Source of the DNA: Methylobacterium sp.
GTDB taxonomy: Bacteria > Pseudomonadota > Alphaproteobacteria > Rhizobiales > Beijerinckiaceae
DNA: 7,038 bases
NCBI GenBank assembly: GCA_020252865.1
Contig: JADCCH010000031.1
Location: 1-7,038 of the forward strand
Direction of reading: 5' to 3'
Numbering within the stretch: the first letter of the stretch is position 1; each line of letters starts with the position of its first letter. The notes under the pieces are model-generated. The model did not search any database. It had not been told where the DNA came from and saw only the letters and a program-made list of their open reading frames with translations. This document shows positions 1-5,888 of this stretch, piece after piece. A program made the position numbers and the translations under genes.

Positions 1-176
1 ACCTTATCCTCATAGGCCGCCACCGAATGATTGCGCGCGACCTCGAAGGCCGGCGAGCCGGGCTCGGGGCAGTAGATGTGGCAATGAAAGCCGAGCCGCG
101 CCGCGGCGATGGCGAGCATGCGGCCCAGCTGGCCGCCCCCGAGAATTCCGATGGTCGCGCCCGGCTTCAGCATCAT
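1..176 (-). CDS. purK: N5-carboxyaminoimidazole ribonucleotide synthase PurK, N-terminal part (cut by window edge)
   Basis: Only the first 58 codons are present. The visible protein opens with a short lead-in and a glycine-rich nucleotide-fold motif, [11 protein letters not shown] (about residues 9-19), then a hydrophobic helix and strand and the segment CPEPGSPA. This is the typical N-terminal pre-ATP-grasp domain of PurK. The family uses ATP and bicarbonate to convert aminoimidazole ribonucleotide (AIR) to N5-CAIR in cytosolic purine synthesis; the ATP-grasp catalytic region lies outside the window. Two consecutive ATG codons (176-174 and 173-171) could start it. The first overlaps the purE TGA stop as ATGA, and no strong ribosome binding site precedes it, so translation is probably coupled to purE. 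The neighbouring purE encodes the next enzyme, which strongly supports the call. The frame is open to the edge. Confidence 0.93.
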   Translation of the reverse strand, partial: MMLKPGATIGILGGGQLGRMLAIAAARLGFHCHIYCPEPGSPAFEVARNHSVAAYEDK

Positions 177-667
177 TCGTCTTCAGGCGTTTCGGCGATC
201 GAGGCGGTCTGCTTCTCGCGGAATTCCTCGAGGCGCATCGCGAGCTCGGGATCGTTGAGCGCGAGGATCTGCGCGGCGAGGAGCCCGGCATTGATCGCGC
301 CCGCCTTGCCGATGGCGAGCGTGCCAACCGGCACGCCACCCGGCATCTGCACGATGGACAACAGTGAATCCTGGCCCGAGAACGCCTTCGATTCGACCGG
401 CACGCCCAACACGGGCAGCGTGGTCATCGCGGCGGCCATGCCGGGAAGATGTGCAGCGCCGCCAGCGCCGGCAATGATGATCCTGTAGCCCCGTGCCCTG
501 GCCGTGCGGGCAAAGTTGAAGAGGCGCTCGGGCGTGCGATGTGCGGAGATGATCTTCGCCTCATAGGGCACCAGCAGCTTCTCGAGATGCTCGGCCGCGT
601 GCTTCATCGTCGGCCAATCGGATTGGCTGCCCATGATGATGGCGACGGGGGGAACGGCTTTGGCCAC
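173..667 (-). CDS. purE: N5-carboxyaminoimidazole ribonucleotide mutase PurE (class I)
   Basis: This cytosolic enzyme moves the carboxylate of N5-CAIR to C4 to give CAIR, using the product of PurK encoded just downstream. With the start chosen here the protein has 164 residues, normal for bacterial class I PurE. Visible family motifs are GSQSDW (residues 13-18), SAHRTP (41-46, with the conserved His-Arg) and [12 protein letters not shown] (66-77), followed by the conserved GVPV and [10 protein letters not shown] segments. The frame stays open upstream to another GTG at 724, but that codon has no ribosome binding site. The GTG at 667 has GGAGGAGG ending 8 bases upstream, and starting there leaves only a short lead before the first core strand [10 protein letters not shown]. 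The last residues (TPEDE) form an acidic tail. The stop overlaps the purK start as ATGA. A DUF465 gene lies upstream on the same strand, 113 bases away. The main uncertainty is the start. Confidence 0.96.
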   Translation of the reverse strand: MAKAVPPVAIIMGSQSDWPTMKHAAEHLEKLLVPYEAKIISAHRTPERLFNFARTARARGYRIIIAGAGGAAHLPGMAAAMTTLPVLGVPVESKAFSGQDSLLSIVQMPGGVPVGTLAIGKAGAINAGLLAAQILALNDPELAMRLEEFREKQTASIAETPEDE

Positions 668-675
668 GCGGTTGG

Positions 676-683
676 CCTCCTCC
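676..683 (-). promoter_or_regulatory. Strong Shine-Dalgarno that fixes the purE start
   Basis: Read on the minus strand this is GGAGGAGG, followed by 8 bases and then GTG at 667. It is the only good ribosome binding site near the 5' end of the purE frame. It therefore favours the internal GTG over the longer open frame beginning with GTG at 724. Confidence 0.75.
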
Positions 684-732
684 AGAAGGGGCGACAATCG
701 AGCGGGATTACCCGGAGAAAGCACAGCCGGTT

Positions 733-769
733 AGGCGAAAGCCTGCGGTTTGGCAAGAGAATTGCCAAA
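733..769 (-). terminator. Two adjacent hairpins between the DUF465 gene and purE
   Basis: Positions 749-755 (TTTGGCA) and 763-769 (TGCCAAA) form a perfect 7-bp inverted repeat with a 7-base loop. Positions 733-736 and 741-744 form AGGC-GAAA-GCCT, a short tetraloop hairpin. On the minus strand they lie 12 bases and about 37 bases after the stop of the DUF465 gene. There is no T-run after either, so intrinsic termination is uncertain. The structure could instead be an mRNA processing site or a palindromic operator for purE. A third TGCCAA at 773-778 repeats the arm. Confidence 0.35.
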
Positions 770-780
770 TCCTGCCAAGA

Positions 781-999
781 TCAGGCGATGATATCCGGGG
801 TAAGCCGATCCTGCAGAACGATCAGGCGGTCCTTCAGGTGCAGTTTCCGCTTCTTGAGGCGCTGCACCTGAAGCTGATCCAACGCGCCAAGCTGTTCCAG
901 AGCGGCGATGGCGTCATCGAGATCGCGGTGTTCGATCTGCAGGCGGTGAAGCTCGCTTTGGAGGAGTGCGCGTTCCTCGTCGCTCAGCGTCTCACGCAT
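781..999 (-). CDS. DUF465 (YdcH-like) small coiled-coil protein
   Basis: The protein has 72 residues and is highly charged, with no signal peptide or membrane segment. It is predicted from heptad-like spacing of Leu/Ile to be one helical hairpin. The call rests on the DUF465 pattern: EHRDLDDAI near the N-terminus (about residues 20-28), a short turn around ALDQ, then LKKRKLHLKDRL (about 45-56), matching the family hallmark of Lys-rich Leu repeats ending in LKD. E. coli YdcH is a family member; the molecular function is unknown. The ATG at 999 is preceded on the minus strand by GAGG seven bases upstream. The open frame continues upstream to 1050 but lacks a comparable site there. It precedes purE and purK on the same strand and is divergent from a second DUF465 gene at 1191. 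Cotranscription with purE is possible but the hairpins between them leave this open. Confidence 0.85.
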   Translation of the reverse strand: MRETLSDEERALLQSELHRLQIEHRDLDDAIAALEQLGALDQLQVQRLKKRKLHLKDRLIVLQDRLTPDIIA

Positions 1000-1190
1000 G
1001 AAAGGACCTCGGTCTGAACCACCGCTCAAACATGGCGGCGTCTCGGCCAAAACTCGACTTGGTTAATCGCCCGCCGACCGGTTGTCCACATGCGTTAAGC
1101 GCGTTGGAAAGGCCCCGCGAATTCCGCTTGCAGCAAATCGCCGATGTGCCACACTCCCCTTCGTCGGCATAACAAATGGAGGTGTCGACC
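1000..1190. promoter_or_regulatory. Divergent intergenic region between the two DUF465 genes
   Basis: These 191 bases separate two outward-facing genes, so they must carry a minus-strand promoter for the DUF465/purE side and a plus-strand promoter for the other DUF465 gene, or one for each nearby. I see no convincing sigma-70 pair on either strand. The best plus-strand candidate is TTGCAG at 1128-1133, with no good -10 element at the right distance. Ribosome binding sites at both ends are clear. Open frames crossing this stretch in other phases have no start signal and no recognisable protein. Confidence 0.4.
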
Positions 1191-1385
1191 ATGTCGCAAA
1201 GTTCGCATCTTGCTCAATTGGAGCGGAAGCATCGTGCCCTCGACGACGAGCTCAGAAACGAGCTTGCCCATGCCGCCCGGAACGAAGCGCGCATCGCCTC
1301 GATCAAGCGGCAGAAATTGGTTCTGAAAGACCAGATCACCCGCCTGCGAACAGGCAAGTCGCACGAGAATCGTCAACTGCACTAA
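1191..1385 (+). CDS. Second DUF465 (YdcH-like) small coiled-coil protein
   Basis: This gene encodes 64 residues with the same pattern as the divergent gene at 781-999: KHRALDDEL (about residues 13-21), a short alanine-rich turn, then SIKRQKLVLKDQITRL (about 37-52), ending in a polar tail. It is strongly charged, has no membrane segment, and is probably a helical hairpin. Biochemical function is unknown for the family. The frame has an ATG at 1176, but GGAGGTG at 1178-1184 lies six bases before the ATG at 1191, so 1191 is the start and the earlier ATG sits at the ribosome binding site. A strong hairpin about 80 bases after the stop (1467-1492) probably ends its transcript, making it a single-gene unit separate from tkt. 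Confidence 0.85.
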   Translation: MSQSSHLAQLERKHRALDDELRNELAHAARNEARIASIKRQKLVLKDQITRLRTGKSHENRQLH

Positions 1386-1466
1386 GCGTTATCCTGGCAA
1401 CGAGCCCGTGGTCGGCGCCACAAGCGATTGCGGTGCCCCGGGGTTCTTCGCCACTATCAAGAAAAA

Positions 1467-1492
1467 CCGCTCTGGGTGATCGCCCGGAGCGG
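1467..1492 (+). terminator. Probable Rho-independent terminator after the second DUF465 gene
   Basis: The arms CCGCTCTGGG (1467-1476) and CCCGGAGCGG (1483-1492) pair over 10 bp, including one T-G wobble, around the loop TGATCG. Five A residues precede the stem (1462-1466) and a T-enriched stretch, GTGTTTCGTTGTGTTT, follows it. The T-run is interrupted, as is often the case in GC-rich alphaproteobacteria. Its place downstream of the gene at 1191-1385 and upstream of the tkt promoter fits a transcript boundary. Confidence 0.65.
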
Positions 1493-1578
1493 GTGTTTCG
1501 TTGTGTTTCGCAAGCGGAAAAGGGGAGCGGATCGCGTAGCGCCTCGCCTGCGGAACAATCCGGGTGTTCATTTGCCTG

Positions 1579-1631
1579 TTTGGGCACCGCGCGCCGCAAC
1601 GGTCAGGCTTTCCGCCCGGGAACTGCCCAAA
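1579..1631. repeat. Inverted repeat upstream of the tkt promoter
   Basis: TTTGGGCA at 1579-1586 is exactly complementary to TGCCCAAA at 1624-1631, with 37 GC-rich bases between. GCCTG at 1574-1578 can also pair with CAGGC at 1640-1644 across an 8-base bulge. The right arm abuts the candidate -35 element. It may be a structured RNA, a looping operator, or chance; no known element was recognised. Confidence 0.3.
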
Positions 1632-1635
1632 TTCG

Positions 1636-1663
1636 TTGACAGGCGGGGTCAGGCTGGTAACAA
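1636..1663 (+). promoter_or_regulatory. Candidate sigma-70 promoter for the tkt operon
   Basis: A perfect -35 hexamer TTGACA (1636-1641) is followed, after 16 bases, by TAACAA (1658-1663), which matches the -10 consensus only partly. The predicted transcription start near 1670 would give a leader of about 36 bases to the tkt start. It is the best promoter-like pair upstream of tkt and lies downstream of the terminator-like hairpin, so it would separate the carbon-metabolism genes from the DUF465 gene. Confidence 0.45.
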
Positions 1664-1683
1664 CCGCGCCGCGGAACCAAGAC

Positions 1684-1722
1684 ATGACAGAAAGCAGGAT
1701 GATCGATGATTGCTCGTCGTGA
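1684..1722 (+). CDS. Possible 12-residue upstream ORF overlapping the tkt start
   Basis: ATG at 1684 opens a frame of 12 codons ([12 protein letters not shown]) ending in TGA at 1720-1722, with a second in-frame ATG at 1699. It overlaps the first 17 bases of tkt in another frame. A weak GGAA (1673-1676) lies 7 bases before the first ATG. Translation is unproven. It could be a coincidental frame, or could influence tkt initiation by coupling. Confidence 0.2.
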   Translation: MTESRMIDDCSS

Positions 1723-3697
1723 GCACGACGCGATGGCCAATGCCATTCGCGCTTTGGCCATGGATGCCGTCGAGGCGGCAAAATCCGGCCATCCTGGTCT
1801 TCCCATGGGGGCGGCCGACATCGCAACGGTGCTTTTTCGCGACCATCTGAGCTTCGATCCCGCTCATCCGACCTGGCCTGATCGCGACCGCTTCGTCCTC
1901 TCAGCGGGCCACGGCTCGATGCTGATCTATGCGCTCCTCCACCTGGTCGGCGTGAAGGAGGTCACGATCGAGCAGCTGAAGAATTTCCGCCAACTCGGTT
2001 CCATCACCGCCGGTCACCCGGAACACGGCCACACGCCCGGTGTCGAGACGACCACCGGCCCGCTCGGCCAGGGCCTCGGCAATGCGGTGGGAATGGCGCT
2101 TGCCGAGCGCATTCTCGCGGCGCGCTACGGCGGGAACATCGTCGACCATTACACCTATGTGCTCGCCTCCGACGGCGACCTGATGGAGGGAATCAGCCAG
2201 GAATCGATCACGCTCGCTGGCCATATGAAGCTCAACAAGCTGATCGTGCTTTTCGACGATAACGGCATCTCGATCGACGGTGCGATTTCCGTTTCGGATT
2301 CAACCGACCAGCTGAAGCGCTTCGAGAGCGCGGGCTGGGCTGCCGAGCGCATTGACGGGCATGATCCGGAAGCGATCAACGCCGCCATCCTGCGCGCCAA
2401 GAAAAGCGACAAGCCGAGCCTCATCGCCTGTGTCACCACCATCGGTTATGGCGCGCCGACCAAGGCGGGCAAATCCTCCTCGCATGGTTCGCCGCTCGGC
2501 GCGGATGAACTGAAGGGTGCGAAGGAAAAGCTCGGCTGGGCGCATGGCCCGTTCGAAATCCCGGCCGATATCCGCAAGGCCTGGGGCGTGGTGGGCAGCC
2601 GGGGTGCGGCCGCCCGTGCAGCCTGGCAGGAGCGCCTCGGCAAGGCGAAGCCGAAGGCACGCGCCGAGTTCGAGCGCGTGATGGCGGGTGAATTGCCGAA
2701 GGGCCTCGCCAGGGCGCTGAAGGGCTTCAAGGCCGAGGCGAGCGCGAAGAAGCCGGAAGTCGCGACCCGCAAGGCCAGCGAGATGGTGCTGGAAGCGATC
2801 CAGCCTGCCCTGCCGGAACTGCTCTCCGGCTCGGCCGACCTCACCGGCTCGAACAACACCAAGACAAAGGGCATGGCCGTGGTGAAGGCTGGCGCTTACG
2901 ATGGTGCCTTCGTGCACTACGGCATCCGCGAGCACGGCATGGCGGCCGCGATGAACGGCATCGCGCTGCATGGCGGATTGATCCCGGCTTCGGGCACCTT
3001 CCTCGTCTTCTCGGATTACTGCCGTCCCGCCATCCGCCTCTCGGCGCTGATGAACCCGCGCGTGATCTACGTGATGACGCACGATTCCATCGGCGTGGGC
3101 GAGGATGGCCCCACCCACCAGCCGGTGGAGCATCTCGCAGCGCTCCGTGCGATCCCCAATCTCGATGTCTATCGCCCCTGTGACGCGACCGAGACGGCGG
3201 AAGCCTGGGAACTCGCGGTCGCCACCAAGGATCGGCCCTCGCTGATCGCGCTGACGCGCCAGAACCTGCCGCAATTGCGCATGGATAACGGCGCGAAGAA
3301 TCTCTCGTCCCTCGGCGCCTACGAGATCGCCAGGGCGGAGGGGCGCGCCGAGGTGACGCTCTTCGCCACCGGCTCGGAAGTGTCGCTCGCGATGAAGGCG
3401 CGGTCGCTGCTGCTCGCGGAGGGCATTCTCGCCCGGGTGGTCTCGGTCCCCTGCTTCGAGCGCTTCGCGGCCCAGCCGGAAGCCTATCGCAGGAGGGTGA
3501 TCGGCCGCACGAAGGTGAAGATCGCCATCGAGGCCGCCATCCGGCAGGGCTGGGATGCGATCATCGGCTCGGACGGGCATTTCATCGGCATGGAAGGCTT
3601 CGGCGCCTCCGGGCCGATCCACCGGCTCTACGCGCATTTCGGCATCACGCCGGAGGCGGTTGTGGCAAAGGCTAAAGAGCAGTTGAGGCGTCGCTAG
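1706..3697 (+). CDS. tkt: Transketolase
   Basis: This thiamine-diphosphate enzyme moves two-carbon units between ketose and aldose phosphates in the non-oxidative pentose phosphate pathway (and in the Calvin cycle where present). The protein has 663 residues, the same as E. coli TktA. Order of domains: N-terminal cofactor domain with SGHPG (His29), AGHG (His69), TAGHPEHG (His104), the metal/diphosphate motif SDGDLMEG (Asp156) ending in [10 protein letters not shown] (Asn186), and SSSHGSP (His260). The pyrimidine domain follows, with GIREHGMA (Glu409, the cofactor-activating residue), [17 protein letters not shown] (His471) and LTRQNL (Arg518). The C-terminal domain ends in [16 protein letters not shown]. 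All these catalytic landmarks of the family are present. AGGA at 1696-1699 precedes the ATG by six bases, and an in-frame TGA at 1700-1702 rules out an earlier start. It is first in a same-strand run leading to gap and pgk. The last dozen codons use less GC-rich codons than the rest. Confidence 0.98.
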   Translation: MIARREHDAMANAIRALAMDAVEAAKSGHPGLPMGAADIATVLFRDHLSFDPAHPTWPDRDRFVLSAGHGSMLIYALLHLVGVKEVTIEQLKNFRQLGSITAGHPEHGHTPGVETTTGPLGQGLGNAVGMALAERILAARYGGNIVDHYTYVLASDGDLMEGISQESITLAGHMKLNKLIVLFDDNGISIDGAISVSDSTDQLKRFESAGWAAERIDGHDPEAINAAILRAKKSDKPSLIACVTTIGYGAPTKAGKSSSHGSPLGADELKGAKEKLGWAHGPFEIPADIRKAWGVVGSRGAAARAAWQERLGKAKPKARAEFERVMAGELPKGLARALKGFKAEASAKKPEVATRKASEMVLEAIQPALPELLSGSADLTGSNNTKTKGMAVVKAGAYDGAFVHYGIREHGMAAAMNGIALHGGLIPASGTFLVFSDYCRPAIRLSALMNPRVIYVMTHDSIGVGEDGPTHQPVEHLAALRAIPNLDVYRPCDATETAEAWELAVATKDRPSLIALTRQNLPQLRMDNGAKNLSSLGAYEIARAEGRAEVTLFATGSEVSLAMKARSLLLAEGILARVVSVPCFERFAAQPEAYRRRVIGRTKVKIAIEAAIRQGWDAIIGSDGHFIGMEGFGASGPIHRLYAHFGITPEAVVAKAKEQLRRR

Positions 3698-3726
3698 CAC
3701 TTCCCAGCAATATTCAGGAGAGATTG

Positions 3727-4347
3727 ATGATCGACAGGCGCGTCTTTGTAATCGGATTCTGCGCGCTCGTTGCCGGCTGCGCGAGCGTTCCGCCGCCGCC
3801 GGTGACATCCGAAACCCTGCAAAGATACCGGATTGTCGGCGTAACGGTTCGAGGGGCGGAGAACATCAACTCCTGGCCCGCACAGGAAGCGCAATATGTG
3901 CGGGATGCAAATCTTTCAGAGGAAGAAACGAAGCGGGTCGCAGGCTCGAGCAACGGATCCATTCCAGCCCTCAAGGAGCGGATGGAGAAGTCTTTGCAGA
4001 CTCAAATTTCCGGGCAGGTCAAAAACCAACTCAGCGGCTTTTTCATCGGCAAAATTCCTGCCGAGCTCGTCGTAACGGTCAAGTATTACGATATTCCAAC
4101 TCTCGTACGCCGCGTTTTCACCGATCAGTACGCGGCAATTCGACTTGACATCGATCTCGTTGACAAAGCGACTGGCCGCTCCATCGCGTTGTATAAGGGC
4201 CCACCGAGCCTAACATACATGCTGGGGGGCTTGGCCAGTCTTGCCCAGCAGGCTGTTCAGGGAGACAGAAGCGATCCAACTCCGACGATGCTCAGGGATT
4301 ACATCAACGCCTATAGCAATTGGCTGATGTCCGGCAAGCAAGACTGA
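3727..4347 (+). CDS. Putative outer-membrane lipoprotein of unknown function
   Basis: The 206-residue product starts with MIDRR, a hydrophobic stretch [12 protein letters not shown] and a lipobox VAGC, with Cys18 as the expected lipidated residue. Ala at +2 (not Asp) favours outer-membrane sorting. A short proline linker (SVPPPP) follows. The rest is soluble: a strand-rich start ([15 protein letters not shown]), an amphipathic helix (about 80-105), a strand [12 protein letters not shown], then [23 protein letters not shown]. The late LVDKATGR segment resembles periplasmic lipoproteins that describe a Val-x-Leu-x-Asp-x-x-Thr-Gly strand, but I cannot name a family. The ATG at 3727 has AGGAG six bases upstream; a TTG at 3724 is too close to that site. 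It lies 29 bases after tkt and 67 before gap, probably cotranscribed. GC content is clearly lower (about 47-53% in three sampled 60-base lines against about 58-67% in sampled lines of tkt and gap), with codons such as AGA, GTA, CTA and ACA that its neighbours avoid, suggesting later acquisition. Confidence 0.82.
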   Translation: MIDRRVFVIGFCALVAGCASVPPPPVTSETLQRYRIVGVTVRGAENINSWPAQEAQYVRDANLSEEETKRVAGSSNGSIPALKERMEKSLQTQISGQVKNQLSGFFIGKIPAELVVTVKYYDIPTLVRRVFTDQYAAIRLDIDLVDKATGRSIALYKGPPSLTYMLGGLASLAQQAVQGDRSDPTPTMLRDYINAYSNWLMSGKQD

Positions 4348-4414
4348 ATCATCTCAATATTGGCCCGTATTCATCTCGTGCGGCGACGACGGAAAGAACA
4401 TCGAGGAGACGACC

Positions 4415-5425
4415 ATGACCACGAAGGTTTTCATCAACGGCTTTGGCCGCATCGGCCGCAATGTGCTGCGCGGAATCGTGGAATCGAGGCGCAAGGATAT
4501 CGAGGTCGCGGGCATCAACGATCTCGGCCCGGTGGCGACCAATGCCCACCTGCTGCGCTTCGATTCCGTGCATGGCCGCTTCCCGGCAACGGTGGAAGTG
4601 GATGGCGATTTCATCATCGTCGCGGGCAAGCGCATCCGCGTCACCGCGATCAAGGACCCCGCCCAGCTTCCGCACAAGGAACTCGGCGTGGATATCGCCA
4701 TGGAATGCACCGGCATCTTCACCACGAAGGAGAAGGCCTCGGCGCATCTCGCCGCCGGTGCGAAGCGCGTGCTGGTTTCGGCGCCTTGCGACGGCGCCGA
4801 CAAGACCATCGTCTACGGCGTGAACCATGACACGCTGACCGCGCAGGATCTCGTGGTCTCGAACGCCTCCTGCACCACCAACTGCCTCGCTCCGGTCGCG
4901 GCCGTTTTGCACAATGCGGTCGGCATCACGCAGGGCTTCATGACCACCATCCACGCCTATACCGGCGATCAGCCCACGCTGGACACGATGCACAAGGATC
5001 TCTTCCGCGCCCGCGCCGCCGCGCTCTCGATGATCCCGACCTCGACCGGCGCCGCGAAGGCCATCGGCCTCGTGATCCCGGAGCTGAAGGGCAAGCTCGA
5101 CGGCACCTCGATCCGCGTGCCGACCCCCAATGTCTCGGTCGTGGATTTCAAGTTCATCGCCCGGCGCAAGACCACGGTCGAGAAGATCAACGAGGCGATC
5201 ATCAAGGCGTCGAAGCGCGGGCCGCTGAAGGGCATCCTCGGCATTACCGACCAGCCGAACGTTTCCGTGGATTTCAATCACGATCCGGCCTCCTCCACCT
5301 TCGCGCTCGACCAGACCAAGGTGATGGACGACAAGTTCGTTCGCGTTCTCTCGTGGTATGATAACGAGTGGGGTTTCTCGAACCGAATGTCCGACACGGC
5401 CGTCGCCATGGCGAAGCTGATCTGA
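4415..5425 (+). CDS. gap: Glyceraldehyde-3-phosphate dehydrogenase, type I
   Basis: This cytosolic enzyme interconverts glyceraldehyde 3-phosphate and 1,3-bisphosphoglycerate with NAD(P) and phosphate; its product feeds Pgk encoded downstream. The 336 residues are normal for the family. Visible are the Rossmann motif INGFGRIGR (7-15), the acidic residue Asp36 that binds the NAD ribose, the catalytic motif SNASCTTNC with Cys153, the activating His180 in TIHAYTGDQ, the phosphate-site segment STGAAKAIG (210-218), [11 protein letters not shown], and the C-terminal [13 protein letters not shown]. The pair at the position that is Leu-Pro in strictly NAD-dependent glycolytic enzymes is Thr191-Met192, so cofactor preference is not certain. 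GAGGAG at about 4402-4407 precedes the ATG. It follows the lipoprotein gene by 67 bases and the next gene starts 52 bases later, so one transcript is likely. A separate promoter just before gap was not evident. Confidence 0.98.
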   Translation: MTTKVFINGFGRIGRNVLRGIVESRRKDIEVAGINDLGPVATNAHLLRFDSVHGRFPATVEVDGDFIIVAGKRIRVTAIKDPAQLPHKELGVDIAMECTGIFTTKEKASAHLAAGAKRVLVSAPCDGADKTIVYGVNHDTLTAQDLVVSNASCTTNCLAPVAAVLHNAVGITQGFMTTIHAYTGDQPTLDTMHKDLFRARAAALSMIPTSTGAAKAIGLVIPELKGKLDGTSIRVPTPNVSVVDFKFIARRKTTVEKINEAIIKASKRGPLKGILGITDQPNVSVDFNHDPASSTFALDQTKVMDDKFVRVLSWYDNEWGFSNRMSDTAVAMAKLI

Positions 5426-5477
5426 GCGCGAGACGGCAGGGGCCTTCGCATCGCTTCATTCCTCAGGAAGGGCGCAC

Positions 5478-5888
5478 ATGAGCGACCGCATTGAACCGAA
5501 CCTTGGAATCGACCCGACGGCGGAACCGGCCCCGGCCCCCGTTCCGAAGCCTGCCGCAACCGCAACGCCATCCCCGAATTCCCGCGCGGCGCTCGACCAA
5601 CTCGCGCGGATCGAGGACAAGATGGCGCGGATGGAAGAGAAGTTCGCGCGCACGGAAGCCCTTGTGGCCCGGGCGCAGGACGGCCTCGACCGCGCCGCGA
5701 CACGCGTCGAGAGTGCTGCCCGCTCCGTGGATGCGGCGGAACTCGTGACCACCGTCAACCGGCTCCGCGTGCAGGTCGCCAAGGTGCCCCGCCTCGGCGG
5801 CCTGGTGCTGACGGGCGCGGTGACATCCTTCGCCACCGCCATCCTCTTCGTTCTTTTGCTGAAATTTTTTCCTGGCCTGCTGAAATGA
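5478..5888 (+). CDS. Coiled-coil protein with single C-terminal membrane helix, unknown function
   Basis: The 136-residue protein has three visible parts. Residues 1-35 are polar and rich in Pro/Ala ([17 protein letters not shown]), probably disordered. Residues 36-100 are charged and alanine-rich with repeating Leu/Met/Ala spacing ([22 protein letters not shown]), a likely coiled coil. Residues about 107-128 ([21 protein letters not shown]) form one hydrophobic helix, followed by a very short tail KFFPGLLK. There is no N-terminal signal peptide, so the shape is that of a tail-anchored inner-membrane protein with its coiled coil in the cytoplasm. AGGAAGGG at 5465-5472 precedes the ATG. Its TGA stop overlaps the ATG of pgk (ATGA), so the two are probably translationally coupled. 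Codon use and GC match gap and pgk, which argues for a long-term resident. I do not recognise a family, and its position gives no function beyond coexpression. Confidence 0.85.
   Translation: MSDRIEPNLGIDPTAEPAPAPVPKPAATATPSPNSRAALDQLARIEDKMARMEEKFARTEALVARAQDGLDRAATRVESAARSVDAAELVTTVNRLRVQVAKVPRLGGLVLTGAVTSFATAILFVLLLKFFPGLLK

Larger units (their letters stand above)
1386..1705. other. Non-coding stretch between DUF465 gene and tkt
   Basis: No credible protein gene is seen in these 320 bases. Frames crossing it on both strands have no ribosome binding site, no recognisable domain, and overlap the flanking genes. The stretch contains a terminator-like hairpin (1467-1492), a short direct repeat GTGTTTCG at 1493-1500 and 1503-1510, a long-range inverted repeat (1579-1631), a promoter-like pair (1636-1663) and a tiny upstream ORF (1684-1722). 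A small structured RNA in about 1500-1635 cannot be excluded by eye, but no known family was recognised. Confidence 0.5.

Noticed and set aside
27..488. Plus-strand open frame opposite purK and purE (153 codons)
   Set aside because: It is the complement of two well-supported purine genes and has no domain or start signal.
1082..1639. Plus-strand open frame crossing the second DUF465 gene (185 codons)
   Set aside because: It overlaps the DUF465 gene in another phase, has Cys/Arg/Ser-rich low-complexity sequence and no ribosome binding site.
1555..1670. Possible 6S RNA before tkt (a GGGTGTTC motif and paired arms)
   Set aside because: The GGTGTTC-like motif is suggestive, but I could not build the closing stem and central bubble typical of 6S RNA, and the predicted tkt promoter falls within it. 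A covariance-model search would decide.
1389..1826. Minus-strand open frame across the non-coding stretch and the tkt start (145 codons)
   Set aside because: It overlaps the conserved N-terminus of transketolase and contains no recognisable motif; no start signal was seen.
2300..3808. Long open frame on the minus strand, antisense to tkt (502 codons)
   Set aside because: It lies opposite a fully motif-supported transketolase, is rich in Arg/His/Ala as expected from the complement of GC-rich codons, has no recognisable domain and no good ribosome binding site.
4349..5281. Open frame on the minus strand antisense to gap (310 codons)
   Set aside because: It is the complement of a conserved GAPDH gene. 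Its His/Arg/Asp-rich composition and lack of domains mark it as a third-position GC artefact.
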